From Bacillus_BA songklensis (GTDB taxonomy: Bacteria; Bacillota; Bacilli; Bacillales; Bacillaceae_H), in NCBI RefSeq assembly GCF_042649685.1, contig NZ_JBHRZT010000068.1, positions 124,001-188,000 on the forward strand: a stretch of 64,000 bases of DNA, read 5' to 3'. Made by a program: the position numbers and the translations under genes. Under the pieces are notes generated by a model. That model saw only the letters and a list, made by a program, of their open reading frames with translations, was not told where the DNA came from and ran no database searches. Of this stretch, positions 26,264 to 36,071 are shown piece after piece (position 1 is the first letter of the stretch; each line of letters starts with the position of its first letter).

Positions 26264-28315
26264 CTAATTATTTTGAATTTTGTTTAACCCAAAATAAGCA
26301 TCTAGTATGCGTTGCCCAATATATTTGTTGATGGGATTCTTGTCACTATCTAAATATGGAACGACAATTGAAAAGGCTACTTGCGGATCATTATATGGAG
26401 CATAACCAACGAGGGTTAGATTATAGGTCTCAAAAGACCTTTTCTTTTCAGGGTGATAGTAAAACGATTGGGCAGTACCTGTTTTCCCGGCAGGCTTATA
26501 CGGTTTGCCGCCAAAGTATTTCGTTGCCGTCCCCCCTGGTTCTTGCATAACCCTTCGGAATCCTTCCTGAACTCTTTTTATCTCTGATTCCCCCATGGAA
26601 ATTCGATTCAACACTTCCGGCTCGAATCGTTTTAAAACAGAACCAACTTCATTCGGATCACGAAAAGGGTTTCTAATTTCATTCACGAGTCGCACTTTCA
26701 TTCGATACCCGTTATTAGCGATCGTTGACACATATTGAGCTAACTGCATAGGGGTGTATGTATCATACTGCCCAATAGCAAGGTCCAATAAGAAACCTGG
26801 TCTAATATCTTTCCCTTGAAACCCGATTGCTTCCATTGGTAAATCGATCCCTGTTTCTACACCAAGTCCGAATTGGCTAAAATAATATCGAAACGTTTGA
26901 AACGCTTCTGGACTGTAGGGCAGCTTCATATTTGGATAGTAATCTCTCCCCATGATTTTCATTGCCGTTTTAAACATGTATACGTTGGAAGACTTTTTTA
27001 AGGCATCCAAATCATTGATCGTTCCGAGCGACGAGTACGAACCTTTGATTGGAGTACCTTTTATTTGAAGAGGTTCATCTCGGATGTATGTACCCGGTTT
27101 AATAACTCCTTTTTCAAATCCTGTTAGAACGGTAGCCCCCTTAACCGTCGATCCCATAGCATAGGAGGTCGTAACGGTTCCTAAAGCAAAATCACTAAAG
27201 GCTAATTCCCCTTTCTCCCTGTCCATCTGTTTCCCTGCCATGGCAAGAACTTCACCTGTTTTGGGATTCAACATAACGACAAAGGCTCTGTCAAGGTATG
27301 TCGTTCCTCCCATACTCTTAGCCTTTCTCAACTCTTCTTCAAGAATCTTTTCCACCTGCTCTTGTAAGTTGATATCAATGGATAAAATAAGGTCTTTTCC
27401 CCGTTGACCATCCATGATGTTTTCTGTTCCTAATACCTTTCCCGATCGGTCCACTATATTTTTGATTTGCGCCTTGTCGCCGCGGAGAACGTTTTCATAT
27501 TTAACCTCCAACTGACTTTTGCCCACGCGATCGTTTCGGCTGTAACCCCTTGCTAAAAAGTAATCCAGCTGTTCTTTTGGAAGTCCTTCCTTAGCCGTTG
27601 TCACGTTACCTAAAACGGAACGAAACGTATTCGGAAATAAATATTGACGTTCCCATCCTGTCGTAACGTCTACGCCCGGCAGCTCGCTTAATCGTGCGCT
27701 GACACTTGCGAACTCGTCATCTGTCACGTTTTCATTCTTTACGATTTGCGGAGTTAAGGCATACCCGCTGTCCAACTCCCTCTTAATGGCGACTATTTCC
27801 ATTTCTTCAGGCTTTATTTCTTTCAAATCCTCTTTTGTGATTCTGTCGAGAGTTAATTGATAAATTTTTTTATCAGATAATTTTTTCACTTCGCTCTTTG
27901 ACACTTTCTTTTCAGCTTCTTTAGAGCGGGTTAAAATCCAATAATCCTTTAAGTCACGTTCCGTCACAGAATCAGGTTCTTTTTGAATAAGAACCGCAAG
28001 CTTTTTAGCAATGCGCAATTTTTCTTCCTGGCTCGTATTTTGTGCCTTTGTATAAGTAATTGTATTTAAAGGGGCGTTTCCAACAATCATCGTTCCATTC
28101 CTATCGTATATGTTGCCTCTTGGTACGGGGGTATTGACGATTACATTTTCAGTTTTTGATGCTTCCCTTTTATATTCCTCACCCTGGACTATCTGGACTA
28201 GTCCCAACCGAATGATTAAAGTGGAGAAGAGCAGGAAGACCAATAAGAAAAAAAGATTCAGCCGAAATACCAATTGTTTCTTTCGCTTCTTTTGCCTGTT
28301 TTTTCTCTTACTCAT
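26264..28315 (-). CDS. Class B penicillin-binding protein (PbpA/PbpH-like transpeptidase)
   Basis: A 683-residue class B PBP. It has a basic cytoplasmic tail (SKRKNRQKKRKK), one membrane segment (LNLFFLLVFLLFSTLIIRLG), the PBP dimerisation domain (PRGNIYDRNG) and a transpeptidase domain with STVK near residue 388, SSN near 442 and KTGT near 612. Length and domain order fit the B. subtilis PbpA/PbpH group of elongasome transpeptidases that work with RodA and MreB in side-wall synthesis. A RodA/FtsW-type gene lies at 62268. AAGGA precedes the ATG at 28315; a GTG two codons upstream is also possible. The upstream 28316-28742 shows no gene. Confidence 0.92.
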   Translation of the reverse strand: MSKRKNRQKKRKKQLVFRLNLFFLLVFLLFSTLIIRLGLVQIVQGEEYKREASKTENVIVNTPVPRGNIYDRNGTMIVGNAPLNTITYTKAQNTSQEEKLRIAKKLAVLIQKEPDSVTERDLKDYWILTRSKEAEKKVSKSEVKKLSDKKIYQLTLDRITKEDLKEIKPEEMEIVAIKRELDSGYALTPQIVKNENVTDDEFASVSARLSELPGVDVTTGWERQYLFPNTFRSVLGNVTTAKEGLPKEQLDYFLARGYSRNDRVGKSQLEVKYENVLRGDKAQIKNIVDRSGKVLGTENIMDGQRGKDLILSIDINLQEQVEKILEEELRKAKSMGGTTYLDRAFVVMLNPKTGEVLAMAGKQMDREKGELAFSDFALGTVTTSYAMGSTVKGATVLTGFEKGVIKPGTYIRDEPLQIKGTPIKGSYSSLGTINDLDALKKSSNVYMFKTAMKIMGRDYYPNMKLPYSPEAFQTFRYYFSQFGLGVETGIDLPMEAIGFQGKDIRPGFLLDLAIGQYDTYTPMQLAQYVSTIANNGYRMKVRLVNEIRNPFRDPNEVGSVLKRFEPEVLNRISMGESEIKRVQEGFRRVMQEPGGTATKYFGGKPYKPAGKTGTAQSFYYHPEKKRSFETYNLTLVGYAPYNDPQVAFSIVVPYLDSDKNPINKYIGQRILDAYFGLNKIQNN

Positions 28316-28742
28316 TAACACATCAATCCTTAAACTGCAATGAATGCATATTATTCGCTATTTTATTCTGATTATTCCGAATAATCCATTCGGAAAATTT
28401 GACAAAACCTTATAGTTAATGGAATGAGGACACATAATGTTATGGATAAAGGTGAAAATGGACGCATGGAGTAAAATTGAAACGGCTTCCAACACCAATT
28501 TATTCCATTATCTCAACAATTACCCGTATTTTCAATATATTTCTAGCGTTTTCACCTTCACTCATTCCTCTATTTTGAATACGACCCATTTACAAAATAT
28601 GGATTTTGTGACAAACTGAACAGGGATCCTGTGATGGTTTCCTAACAAAGAACAAGATATCGTATGATGAATTTTAAAAATCCGCTGGCCGGAAATGTCA
28701 TCACCGAGAAAAGAAAAAAGATGGCGGGAGGAGAATAAGAAA

Positions 28743-29984
28743 ATGAAATCATTACCCATTTCAACAAAAGAAAGAATTGTGACCATCGATATTATTCGAG
28801 GATTTGCCCTTTTGGGGATTTTTTTGGTCAACATGCCTGCATACCATTCACCGGATTTTCTGATGCAGCTGTACGGTATACATAAAGAGCAGAAGGGAAT
28901 CGATTACTGGGTTGATCTATTCCTTCAGCTATTTATTCAAATGAAGTTTTACACCATCTTTTCTTTTTTATTTGGCCTGGGATTTTATATTTTTATGAGT
29001 CGCGCTGAACAAAAAGGATTAGCAACGGGGCGACTGTTTACAAGACGCATTTTTGCCCTTTTCCTTTTTGGAGCAGCCCATCTTATTTTATTGTGGTTTG
29101 GGGATATTCTCCATGTCTATGCGATCACCGGCCTTTTATTGCTTTTCTTTTATAAACGTGAAAACAAGACACTGCTTGCTTGGGCCTTTAGTTTGTTATT
29201 TGTGATTCACGCCCTTATGAGCATCCAGTTTTTCATTCCAGCGTCCACATTAGAGGAAATGAAAGAAGCGAGCCAACAAGATCATTCAGGTAAGCTGACA
29301 GAATATATGCAAGTATACGGGAATGCGAACTACGCAGAATGGGTATCCTATCGATTTGATACAGAGATCATTCCTATTTTAATGAACTTGCCTGTAACGA
29401 TGACAATGGTACTGGCCATGTTTTTATTCGGTCTATATGCAGGACGGATGGGCTTTTTCCAGCCAGATACTCCTCATTTGCATTTTATTAAGAAAACACA
29501 AATGATCACGTTCCTTCTTAGTGTTCCGCTTGTCATCTTTTTGGCTTTGCTCAAACTTCATATCGTTGATCCGGGAATCTATAGGCAAGCGGCTGTTCAA
29601 CTCTTTACAAGTTTAAGCGGAATGACATTGTGCTTTTTCTATATTTCCTCTTTGACCCTGTTAGTAAGGAATGAACGATGGCATAAGATGCTTCGCCCAT
29701 TAGGATATGCTGGTCAAATGGCTCTGACTAATTATCTGTCACAAACAATCATTTGTATCATTCTTTTTGTCGGTTTCGGTTTTTACGGAAAAATCAGCCT
29801 GGCAGCAGGAACCCTTATTTGCCTTCTCATTTATGTTCTGCAAATCACCTTTAGTTATATATGGCTGAAGCGATACAAATTCGGGCCAACGGAATGGCTA
29901 TGGCGTTCATTTACGTATGGATATTTCCAACCGATGAAGAAAGAACAAAACTTAAAAGGCGATGTAAAAGGAACGACAATGTGA
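28743..29984 (+). CDS. DUF418 / YeiB-family membrane protein
   Basis: A 413-residue protein with about ten membrane segments. It starts with the family-typical 'RIVTIDIIRGFALLGIFLVN', and the C-terminal DUF418 part holds 'LRPLGYAGQMALTNYLSQTI'. Members are thought to be transporters or acyltransferase-like membrane proteins; no substrate is known. The ATG at 28743 follows GGGAGGAG. A GGGTGATCGAA/TTCGATCACCC terminator lies downstream. Confidence 0.88.
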   Translation: MKSLPISTKERIVTIDIIRGFALLGIFLVNMPAYHSPDFLMQLYGIHKEQKGIDYWVDLFLQLFIQMKFYTIFSFLFGLGFYIFMSRAEQKGLATGRLFTRRIFALFLFGAAHLILLWFGDILHVYAITGLLLLFFYKRENKTLLAWAFSLLFVIHALMSIQFFIPASTLEEMKEASQQDHSGKLTEYMQVYGNANYAEWVSYRFDTEIIPILMNLPVTMTMVLAMFLFGLYAGRMGFFQPDTPHLHFIKKTQMITFLLSVPLVIFLALLKLHIVDPGIYRQAAVQLFTSLSGMTLCFFYISSLTLLVRNERWHKMLRPLGYAGQMALTNYLSQTIICIILFVGFGFYGKISLAAGTLICLLIYVLQITFSYIWLKRYKFGPTEWLWRSFTYGYFQPMKKEQNLKGDVKGTTM

Positions 29985-30079
29985 CTGTGATACACCAAGA
30001 TAATGGTTTTAATACTTTAAGAAAAATAGGGGATTCAAGTGGTGAATGCGTAAAATAGTAAACATAAAAAAATTAAAGA

Positions 30080-30124
30080 GGGTGATCGAAAGCACGGAAA
30101 GAGATGCGTTCGATCACCCCCTTT
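30080..30124. terminator. Bidirectional terminator
   Basis: GGGTGATCGAA (30080-30090) pairs with TTCGATCACCC (30109-30119), followed by CCTTTTC. It separates the convergent DUF418 and zinc-ribbon genes. Confidence 0.8.
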
Positions 30125-30132
30125 TCTACCCT

Positions 30133-30528
30133 TTAACCATAAAAAAGCTGTCCGGTCTTCGTTTTCTTTCGGCATCCCGGACATTCAGCATACACCTGCC
30201 CATCTTGGGAGGCCGCTTCTAACACTTTTCCACATGTCCTGCACTCTAAGTCTACATTCTGAATGTACCTTTCCAATATAAAGCGGGTTACGCCGCCTGT
30301 ATTTCCGCAGTAGTGACAAAGAAGGCGCACCTTGTCTTTTGGCGTCACTTCGGCTTCTCTACGGCTATTGCAATTCGGACACCGCTCCCAAACATCCAAA
30401 TACTCGGACAATGGATAATTTGGTTTATTTGTTTTAAAAAATTCCTCTTTTTTCTCCTCTTCTATCCCAGCAGGACTTAAGTCAAAATAGGCGGTTAAAA
30501 GTCCAGATGTAGCTTTTAACTGAGCGTG
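30133..30528 (-). pseudogene. Four-CxxC zinc-ribbon protein with an in-frame TGA near its start
   Basis: The open frame of 131 residues has four CxxC pairs (CPNC, CHYC, CRTC, CPGC), suggesting two zinc ribbons, preceded by about 35 coherent residues (SGLLTAYFDLSPAGIEEE). The only ATG in this frame, at 30540, is followed three codons later by TGA (30529-30531). A second ATG with a well-spaced AAAGGGG site opens a different, 16-codon frame. Either the gene is broken by one change near its start, the assembly has an error there, or translation begins at the internal TTG (30411, 92 aa), which has no ribosome binding site. Function unknown. Confidence 0.6.
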
Positions 30529-30722
30529 TCATGCCGTCATTCCCCTTTGTGTATCCGTTCGGTTAATAGGCTATTTATTGTAACATACATTACATGGATC
30601 CATCCTAATTATGAAAAAAATAAGAAAGATTATTCTTCCTGGAAAACTAACTCTTCACTTGCATAAGCGGGTTTAAAAATTTCGAAATATTTATGAATTC
30701 TTCACAAAAAGTAAACGGATAT

Positions 30723-30751
30723 TTAACAACGACTGCAAAAAAGATTATAAT
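30723..30751 (+). promoter_or_regulatory. Sigma-A promoter of the lipoprotein gene
   Basis: TTAACA (30723-30728), a 17-nt spacer and TATAAT (30746-30751) lie 41 bp before the TTG start. Confidence 0.65.
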
Positions 30752-30792
30752 GATAATACTGGTACATACTTCTTTAGGAGTTGATTAATAGA

Positions 30793-31458
30793 TTGAAGAT
30801 ACCATTTCTCATAAAAGCGTTCATCATATGTTTAGTCGTTATCTCCATGTTTGCCGCATGTGTATATAAGGATGAAGAGAAAGAAGTGAATCAGCCCGAA
30901 CCTCCGGCAGAACAAAAAGAGCGGGCTGACGTTGCGGTGATTTCCCCGTATCAGTTAAAGGACCGTGAACTTCATTTGCTGCGGGGGGCAGGAGTAGATA
31001 CAAATGACTTCCTCGCATTTGTAGTCGATTGGAACGGACAAGAGCCAAAACCTTTAAAAGCAAGGATTGATGTATACGAAAACGGCCAGTTCAAACAAGC
31101 CATTTTTGAAGATGCTGTTCTCACAACGGATGATCCGGACCAGGAGCATTTGTTGACATTTGCCAAGCATGACAATTCCAATTCAGCTCGGGAAACGGAA
31201 TGGATTGTTTCATATCAACCTGGAAGCTCCTTTACTTCTAACTATAATACAAGCCGTGAAATGACAGGCTGGTCCCTTCAAAAAGTGGAACGGGATTATG
31301 AAATCCAGAGCGGGAAAAAATATGTATTGGGCGCTCTGCTCGGCGGCCGGAGCGGCAATGTTCAAAGCGATTTTTCCTTAACGGAAGAAGGGGAACTTTC
31401 ACCAGAAACACTGAAAAATGATTTTGTCTATGTATTCAGTGTGGAAGTAACAGAATAA
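30793..31458 (+). CDS. Lipoprotein of unknown function
   Basis: A 221-residue protein with an N-terminal signal (IPFLIKAFIICLVVISMF) and lipobox FAAC, so Cys23 should be lipidated and the protein anchored on the outer face of the membrane. A Glu/Pro-rich linker follows (EVNQPEPPAEQKE), then a domain that appears beta-rich (AFVVDWNGQEPKPLKARIDV, 'WIVSYQPGSSF'). The TTG at 30793 is chosen for the 12-nt distance to TAGGAG; the in-frame TTG at 30781 abuts that site. I do not recognise the family. Confidence 0.75.
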   Translation: MKIPFLIKAFIICLVVISMFAACVYKDEEKEVNQPEPPAEQKERADVAVISPYQLKDRELHLLRGAGVDTNDFLAFVVDWNGQEPKPLKARIDVYENGQFKQAIFEDAVLTTDDPDQEHLLTFAKHDNSNSARETEWIVSYQPGSSFTSNYNTSREMTGWSLQKVERDYEIQSGKKYVLGALLGGRSGNVQSDFSLTEEGELSPETLKNDFVYVFSVEVTE

Positions 31459-31478
31459 AAGCAATAAAAACAGGCGCC

Positions 31479-31576
31479 GACTCAAAAGCCTCCAGAGGAT
31501 GACCATAATCTGTTTTTCTGCGATGAACCGCCACTAAAATCCTTGATCTTCCTGGATTTTCAATGACGGTTCATCG
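31479..31576 (+). repeat. Repeat family C, copy C1, joined to a terminator hairpin
   Basis: GACTCAAAAGCCTCCAGAGG and the following GATGACCATAATCTG match copies at 47503 and 51808. It is followed by GCGATGAACCG ... CGGTTCATCGC with an inner AAAATCC/GGATTTT stem and TTTTTATT, which should terminate both flanking genes. Confidence 0.75.
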
Positions 31577-31583
31577 CTTTTTA

Positions 31584-32687
31584 TTACTTAATCATCTGCA
31601 GTTCTTTCGGATATTTCGTCAATGTTTCATATCCATCTTTCGTAATGACGACATCGTCTTCAATACGCACGCCGCCGACTTCCGGTACGTAAATGCCTGG
31701 TTCGATCGTGTATACCATGCCTTCTTTTAATACACCATCGTTTGCTTTGCTCATGGACGGGAATTCATGGACGCTGATGCCGAGCCCATGTCCGATGCGG
31801 TGCGGGAAGTAATCACCATAGCCGGCTTTTGTAATGATGTCTCGTGCCGCAATGTCGATATCCCCTATGCGGGTACCCGGCTTACTCGCTTCAAGAGAAG
31901 CAAGCTGTGCTTTTAGTACCGTATCATAAATTTCACGCTGCTTCTCATTTATATCCCCAAATGCGACTGTACGTGTAATGTCTGAGCAATACCCATCGAG
32001 TATAACCCCCAGATCAAATAACACGAAGTCTCCCTCTTTCAGCTGACGCAAGCCTGGATTTCCATGGGGATCAGCTGATTTTTCACCGAACAAGACCATT
32101 GTAGAGAAAGACATTTCACGAATGCCTTTTCGTTTCAATTCGTATTCGACCGCAGCAAGGACATCCATTTCTGTCACACCGGCTTTTAATGCTTCTACTC
32201 CGACTTGAACACCAAAATCGGCAAGTTCTGCTGCTTGTTTTAAAATCTCAACTTCAAGCGGCTCTTTCACAGCACGCAATTCGTTCATCTTGTCTTCCGC
32301 TGCATAAAGGGATGCCTCCGGAAACAATTGAAGAATCGCTTCCGCACGCGCATATGCCAGCGTCTCTTTTTCAACGGCAATGGCTGATGCTTTTGTAATA
32401 TCACGCTTATGTAAAGTTTGCTGAATCATGTCCCACGGATTTTCATGGTCATGATAACCAAGAATGTCATACTCCCAGCCTGCCGCTTTCGCTTGGCCCA
32501 CTTCCATGAATGGACAGACGAAAAATGGCTCAGCTTCCGGGAAGGCAAATACACCCATTAAACGTTCATGCGGGTCTGTATAAAAGTTGGTGACATAAAA
32601 CACATTTTCCGTTGAGTGAAGAAATGCCATATCGTAATTTTGTTCTTTTAACCAACTCATTAATTGTTCCAGACGTTTTGATGTCAT
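31584..32687 (-). CDS. Xaa-Pro dipeptidase/aminopeptidase (M24 family), PepQ/YkvY-like
   Basis: A 367-residue pita-bread metallopeptidase that cleaves Xaa-Pro bonds. Metal ligands are visible in order: Asp in FDLGVILDGYCSDITRT, His in HRIGHGLGISVHE, Glu in YTIEPGIY and Glu in GVRIEDDV. The N-terminal half is the creatinase/prolidase domain. The ATG at 32687 has GAGAGGGG 9 nt upstream. It stands alone, closed by the C1 hairpin. Confidence 0.92.
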   Translation of the reverse strand: MTSKRLEQLMSWLKEQNYDMAFLHSTENVFYVTNFYTDPHERLMGVFAFPEAEPFFVCPFMEVGQAKAAGWEYDILGYHDHENPWDMIQQTLHKRDITKASAIAVEKETLAYARAEAILQLFPEASLYAAEDKMNELRAVKEPLEVEILKQAAELADFGVQVGVEALKAGVTEMDVLAAVEYELKRKGIREMSFSTMVLFGEKSADPHGNPGLRQLKEGDFVLFDLGVILDGYCSDITRTVAFGDINEKQREIYDTVLKAQLASLEASKPGTRIGDIDIAARDIITKAGYGDYFPHRIGHGLGISVHEFPSMSKANDGVLKEGMVYTIEPGIYVPEVGGVRIEDDVVITKDGYETLTKYPKELQMIK

Positions 32688-32903
32688 ATGTACAACCCCT
32701 CTCACTAACGTGAACAAACATAGTATGTTTCTCTATCCTCTCCCATCATACGCTATATTTACCAATAACAAAAGTCAATCACTTCCAAGTCATATGATTA
32801 TGCCTGAAATACCATATAAAAAGACTTCCCTGATTATTCAGGAAAGCCTTTTTGTATCAGCTTCCATTCGTTTCGTGCAAGGGGCAATGGTTTCAAATCT
32901 TGA

Positions 32904-33689
32904 TTACTGGGCCGTGTAACCAGCGTCAAGGACAGCAGCCTGCCCCGTGATGCCTTTGGCTTTTTCACTTGCTAAGAATACCGCATAGTCCGCGATTTCT
33001 TTTACATTGATTAAACGTTTTTGCGGTACTAATGGGAAAATGACCTCTTCAAATACTTTTTCTATCGGGATTTTGCGAGTTTCTGCGATTTCGGCTAATT
33101 GGTTTTGTACAAGAGGAGTATCTACATACCCCGGGCAAAGCGCGTTCACCGTGATACCGTGTGCAGCACCTTCTAAAGCTGCTACTTTTGTTAAACCAAT
33201 CACACCATGCTTAGCGCTGTTGTAGGCTGCTTTACCCGCGAAACCAATCAAGCCATTGATAGACGCCATATTAATAATACGGCCATATCCTTGTTCTTTC
33301 ATGATTGGAAACGCTTTCTTAATAGCGATGAACGGAGCCGTTAGCATGACTTTGACCATAAATTCAAATTTTTCTGTTGGAAAGTCTTCTATATTAGATA
33401 CATATTGTAAACCGGCATTATTCACTAAAATATGCAATCCGCCGAATGTGTCCATTGCATGCTTGATGGATGCTTCCATTTGTCCTTCATTTGTTACGTC
33501 ACAAGCCACTGCAGTAGCTTCATAGCCCTCATTAACAAGCCGCTCTGCTTCTACTTTTGCTGCCTGTTCATTTAAATCGGAAATCACTACTTTTGCGCCT
33601 TCTCTCGCCATTTCACGTGCCACTTCTAACCCGATACCGCTCGCGGCGCCTGTTACAAGCGCTACTTTTCCTGTTAATAAACCACTCAT
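32904..33689 (-). CDS. 3-hydroxybutyrate dehydrogenase (SDR family)
   Basis: A 261-residue classical short-chain dehydrogenase: TGAASGIG for NAD, NNAG, catalytic Ser in NMASINGLIG and YNSAKHG (YxxxK). The segments 'CPGYVDTPLVQNQL' and 'SEKAKGITGQAAVLDAGYTA' are typical of D-3-hydroxybutyrate dehydrogenases, which interconvert 3-hydroxybutyrate and acetoacetate in ketone-body or PHB metabolism. The ATG at 33689 follows GGGGG at the right distance; a longer in-frame extension upstream is not family-like. Confidence 0.88.
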   Translation of the reverse strand: MSGLLTGKVALVTGAASGIGLEVAREMAREGAKVVISDLNEQAAKVEAERLVNEGYEATAVACDVTNEGQMEASIKHAMDTFGGLHILVNNAGLQYVSNIEDFPTEKFEFMVKVMLTAPFIAIKKAFPIMKEQGYGRIINMASINGLIGFAGKAAYNSAKHGVIGLTKVAALEGAAHGITVNALCPGYVDTPLVQNQLAEIAETRKIPIEKVFEEVIFPLVPQKRLINVKEIADYAVFLASEKAKGITGQAAVLDAGYTAQ

Positions 33690-33746
33690 TCTTTCTTCCC
33701 CCTTTTTCAATATATGAAACAATCCCATTTTATTCTTCGAGAAAAT

Positions 33747-33844
33747 AAGTCTATAACCTGCAAGGTGTTTCATAAATACTTTATAATAATTTCCTCTATA
33801 GATAAAATAGAACATATTCATGAAGTCTATAACTATAGGTTATA
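33747..33844 (-). promoter_or_regulatory. Repeated AAGTCTATAAC and TATAAC palindrome upstream of the 3-hydroxybutyrate dehydrogenase gene
   Basis: AAGTCTATAAC occurs at 33747-33757 and again at 33823-33833. The second copy overlaps the palindrome TATAAC-TATAG-GTTATA (33828-33844). These look like operator sites; the regulator is unknown. No gene lies in 33690-34000. Confidence 0.4.
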
Positions 33845-34000
33845 ACATATTATAGGTCTATTCTCCACTTGTTATTTCACCGCCTCTTTCATACAATATG
33901 CTTTGTCATGAGATTTAGAGTTTCATTTTTTAGTAGAACTGAAGATACGAATGTGCTATTTTATTAACATCGACTGTTTAGGGAGGGTTTTTGTAACGTT

Positions 34001-35095
34001 ATGGAGATGATCCTTTCATTGGGAGAATGGAAGAATCTTGGGATTGCAGTTGGGATTTTTCTGATTTTCTTAGTATTGCGCAAACTATTTACGACCTATG
34101 TATTTAAGCTTGTTCTCGGATTCATGCAAAACAAAAAAATTGACTTTGTCGCTAAAATTTTAGAGTCATTTGAAAAGCCGCTTCGTTGGTTGTTCGTCAT
34201 TATCGGGATTCAGCTTGCTTTGCCATATTTGCCGTTTGAGCTGATCGCCCACGACACAGAGAGAAAAATTTTCCGCTCTCTTTTCATTTGGCTTGCGGCA
34301 TGGGGAATTTATGACTTGACATCCTCTACTTCTTTGATTTTCGCCCATTTCGTGAAGCGATTCGATTTTCAAATTGACCGTATTGTCATCCCATTTATAG
34401 AAAAGATGCTGCGCACCATTGTCGTTGTGCTGGCCGCTTCCATCATCGCGGAAGAATGGGGCTTTAATGTTAACGGTTTTATTGCGGGTCTGGGCCTCGG
34501 GGGACTCGCCTTTGCGTTGGCGGCGAAAGATACAATCGGAAACTTATTTGGCGGAATTGTTATTGTGACAGAAAAGCCTTTTACAATTGGAGATTGGATT
34601 AAAACTCCGAGTGTAGAAGGTATTGTCGAAGACATTACGTTCCGCAGTACAAAAGTGCGTACATTTGCACAGGCGCTTGTAACCGTTCCAAATGCCACCC
34701 TCTCCAATGAACCGATCATTAACTGGTCAAAAATGGGGAAACGGCAGGTAGCGTTCCACCTGGGAGTTACCTACAATACTTCCCGTGAAAAGTTGGAAAC
34801 GGTTGTGAATCGCATAAGACAAATGTTGATGGATGACGAAGAGATTCATAACGAAACCATTTTAGTGAGCTTTGATCGTTTTAATGAGTCCAGCCTGGAT
34901 ATTTATTTATACTTCTTTACCAATACAATTGCTTTCAACGATTACTTGAAAGTAAAAGAAACTGTCAATTTTAAAATTATGGAGATTTTCGAAGAAGAAG
35001 GCGTTGAGTTTGCCTTCCCTACCCGCACACTTGTGATTGATAAACAAGGTGAGGCAGTAAAAGAAGAAGAGTTATTTGAGAAAGCACGAGGCTAA
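34001..35095 (+). CDS. MscS-family mechanosensitive channel (YhdY-like)
   Basis: A 364-residue protein with N-terminal membrane segments and the MscS pore/beta core: 'NGFIAGLGLGGLAFALAAKD' (glycine/alanine-rich pore helix), NLFGGIVIVTEKPFTIGDWI and 'STKVRTFAQALVTVPNATLS'. It should open on membrane tension to release solutes in hypo-osmotic shock. Length resembles B. subtilis YhdY rather than the shorter YkuT. The ATG lies 13 nt after GGGAGGG. A TGAAAAAGG/CCTTTTTCA terminator (35096-35125) follows. Confidence 0.92.
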   Translation: MEMILSLGEWKNLGIAVGIFLIFLVLRKLFTTYVFKLVLGFMQNKKIDFVAKILESFEKPLRWLFVIIGIQLALPYLPFELIAHDTERKIFRSLFIWLAAWGIYDLTSSTSLIFAHFVKRFDFQIDRIVIPFIEKMLRTIVVVLAASIIAEEWGFNVNGFIAGLGLGGLAFALAAKDTIGNLFGGIVIVTEKPFTIGDWIKTPSVEGIVEDITFRSTKVRTFAQALVTVPNATLSNEPIINWSKMGKRQVAFHLGVTYNTSREKLETVVNRIRQMLMDDEEIHNETILVSFDRFNESSLDIYLYFFTNTIAFNDYLKVKETVNFKIMEIFEEEGVEFAFPTRTLVIDKQGEAVKEEELFEKARG

Positions 35096-35125
35096 TGAAA
35101 AAGGGCGTATTGACGTCCTTTTTCA
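35096..35125 (+). terminator. Terminator of the MscS gene
   Basis: TGAAAAAGG and CCTTTTTCA form the stem around GCGTATTGACGT. Confidence 0.75.
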
Positions 35126-35224
35126 TCAGCCTTATAAATCTATAAATCACCGTCCATGTTAGTGCCAAACAATGGATGTGAGCGGTCATTTATTTGATGA
35201 ACGGAATGTTTGAACTATCTCGCT

Positions 35225-35959
35225 TTATATCTCTCCCCCGCACGAAGGACAATAAAAAGATAAGAGCACCTCCTGAGTAAGCAGTATGCTTTTGTGAGAG
35301 CAGTTTGCACAATCAATAACAAGTTGATGGATGTCCGCTTGTGGTTGAACTTGTCTTGCTATGTCCTTGAGCGTTGGAGCGGCCTGAAATTGGGCAGTAA
35401 TTCGCTCTAAGTATACCGCTTGGTCTGAAGCTAACTCAGGGCTTGGATGATAGTAATCCAATGGACCTTCCCCACGAACACCGTATGTTCTTACTTGATT
35501 TGTCTCAAAGAAATCAAGCCATTTTTCTTTTAATTCCTTGAAACGTGTCGGTTGATTAACACCCCATCCAATGACGACCCACGGGTGATTCTTTTTTTGA
35601 AAATGGTCGATGCTGTCATACAAAAACTGAATATATTCTTTTGTAATCTCTTCCTGCAGTACTTCATTGGATTTTGTATTTTTAATCGGAAGTAAGTTAT
35701 ACATATAAACACGCCCTTCGATCGGTCCAGGCTCATGCTTTTTCACGATTTTGACGATTTGGTTCATTGTTCGATCTAAACGGATCTCCCCCATAACAGC
35801 ACCAGCTAATACTTGTGGCTTTACAAGTTCCGCACTCTCCGGACTCAGCATTAAAAAAGAACCGATGGATGCTGATGATTTTCCAAATTGAAGATATGCG
35901 TTTGTACGGAACGTTTTCTCTCCATATGGATGAAACATGGCATACGCCTTTGAACTCAT
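35225..35959 (-). CDS. DUF1643-like protein with C-terminal zinc ribbon
   Basis: A 244-residue soluble protein. The central part (GRVYMYNLLPIKNTKSNEVL, then WVVIGWGVN) resembles DUF1643 proteins. The C-terminus carries two CxxC pairs (CANC and CPSC), a likely zinc ribbon. The DUF1643 assignment is from pattern memory and moderate. It stands alone and nothing in the context suggests a role. Confidence 0.6.
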   Translation of the reverse strand: MSSKAYAMFHPYGEKTFRTNAYLQFGKSSASIGSFLMLSPESAELVKPQVLAGAVMGEIRLDRTMNQIVKIVKKHEPGPIEGRVYMYNLLPIKNTKSNEVLQEEITKEYIQFLYDSIDHFQKKNHPWVVIGWGVNQPTRFKELKEKWLDFFETNQVRTYGVRGEGPLDYYHPSPELASDQAVYLERITAQFQAAPTLKDIARQVQPQADIHQLVIDCANCSHKSILLTQEVLLSFYCPSCGGEI

Positions 35960-36039
35960 TTTTCCATCCCCCTTTTGATATTTCTTCCTACATTATATGC
36001 TGAATGGTAATATTTTCTTATTTATATTTTCTTCACATG

Positions 36040-36071
36040 AAAAAAGAGCTTCCATAAAGGAAGCTCTTTTG
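36040..36071 (-). terminator. Terminator of the CNNM/CorC-type gene
   Basis: AAAAGAGCTTCC and GGAAGCTCTTTT form a 12-bp stem with flanking A/T runs, directly after the gene's stop codon. Confidence 0.85.
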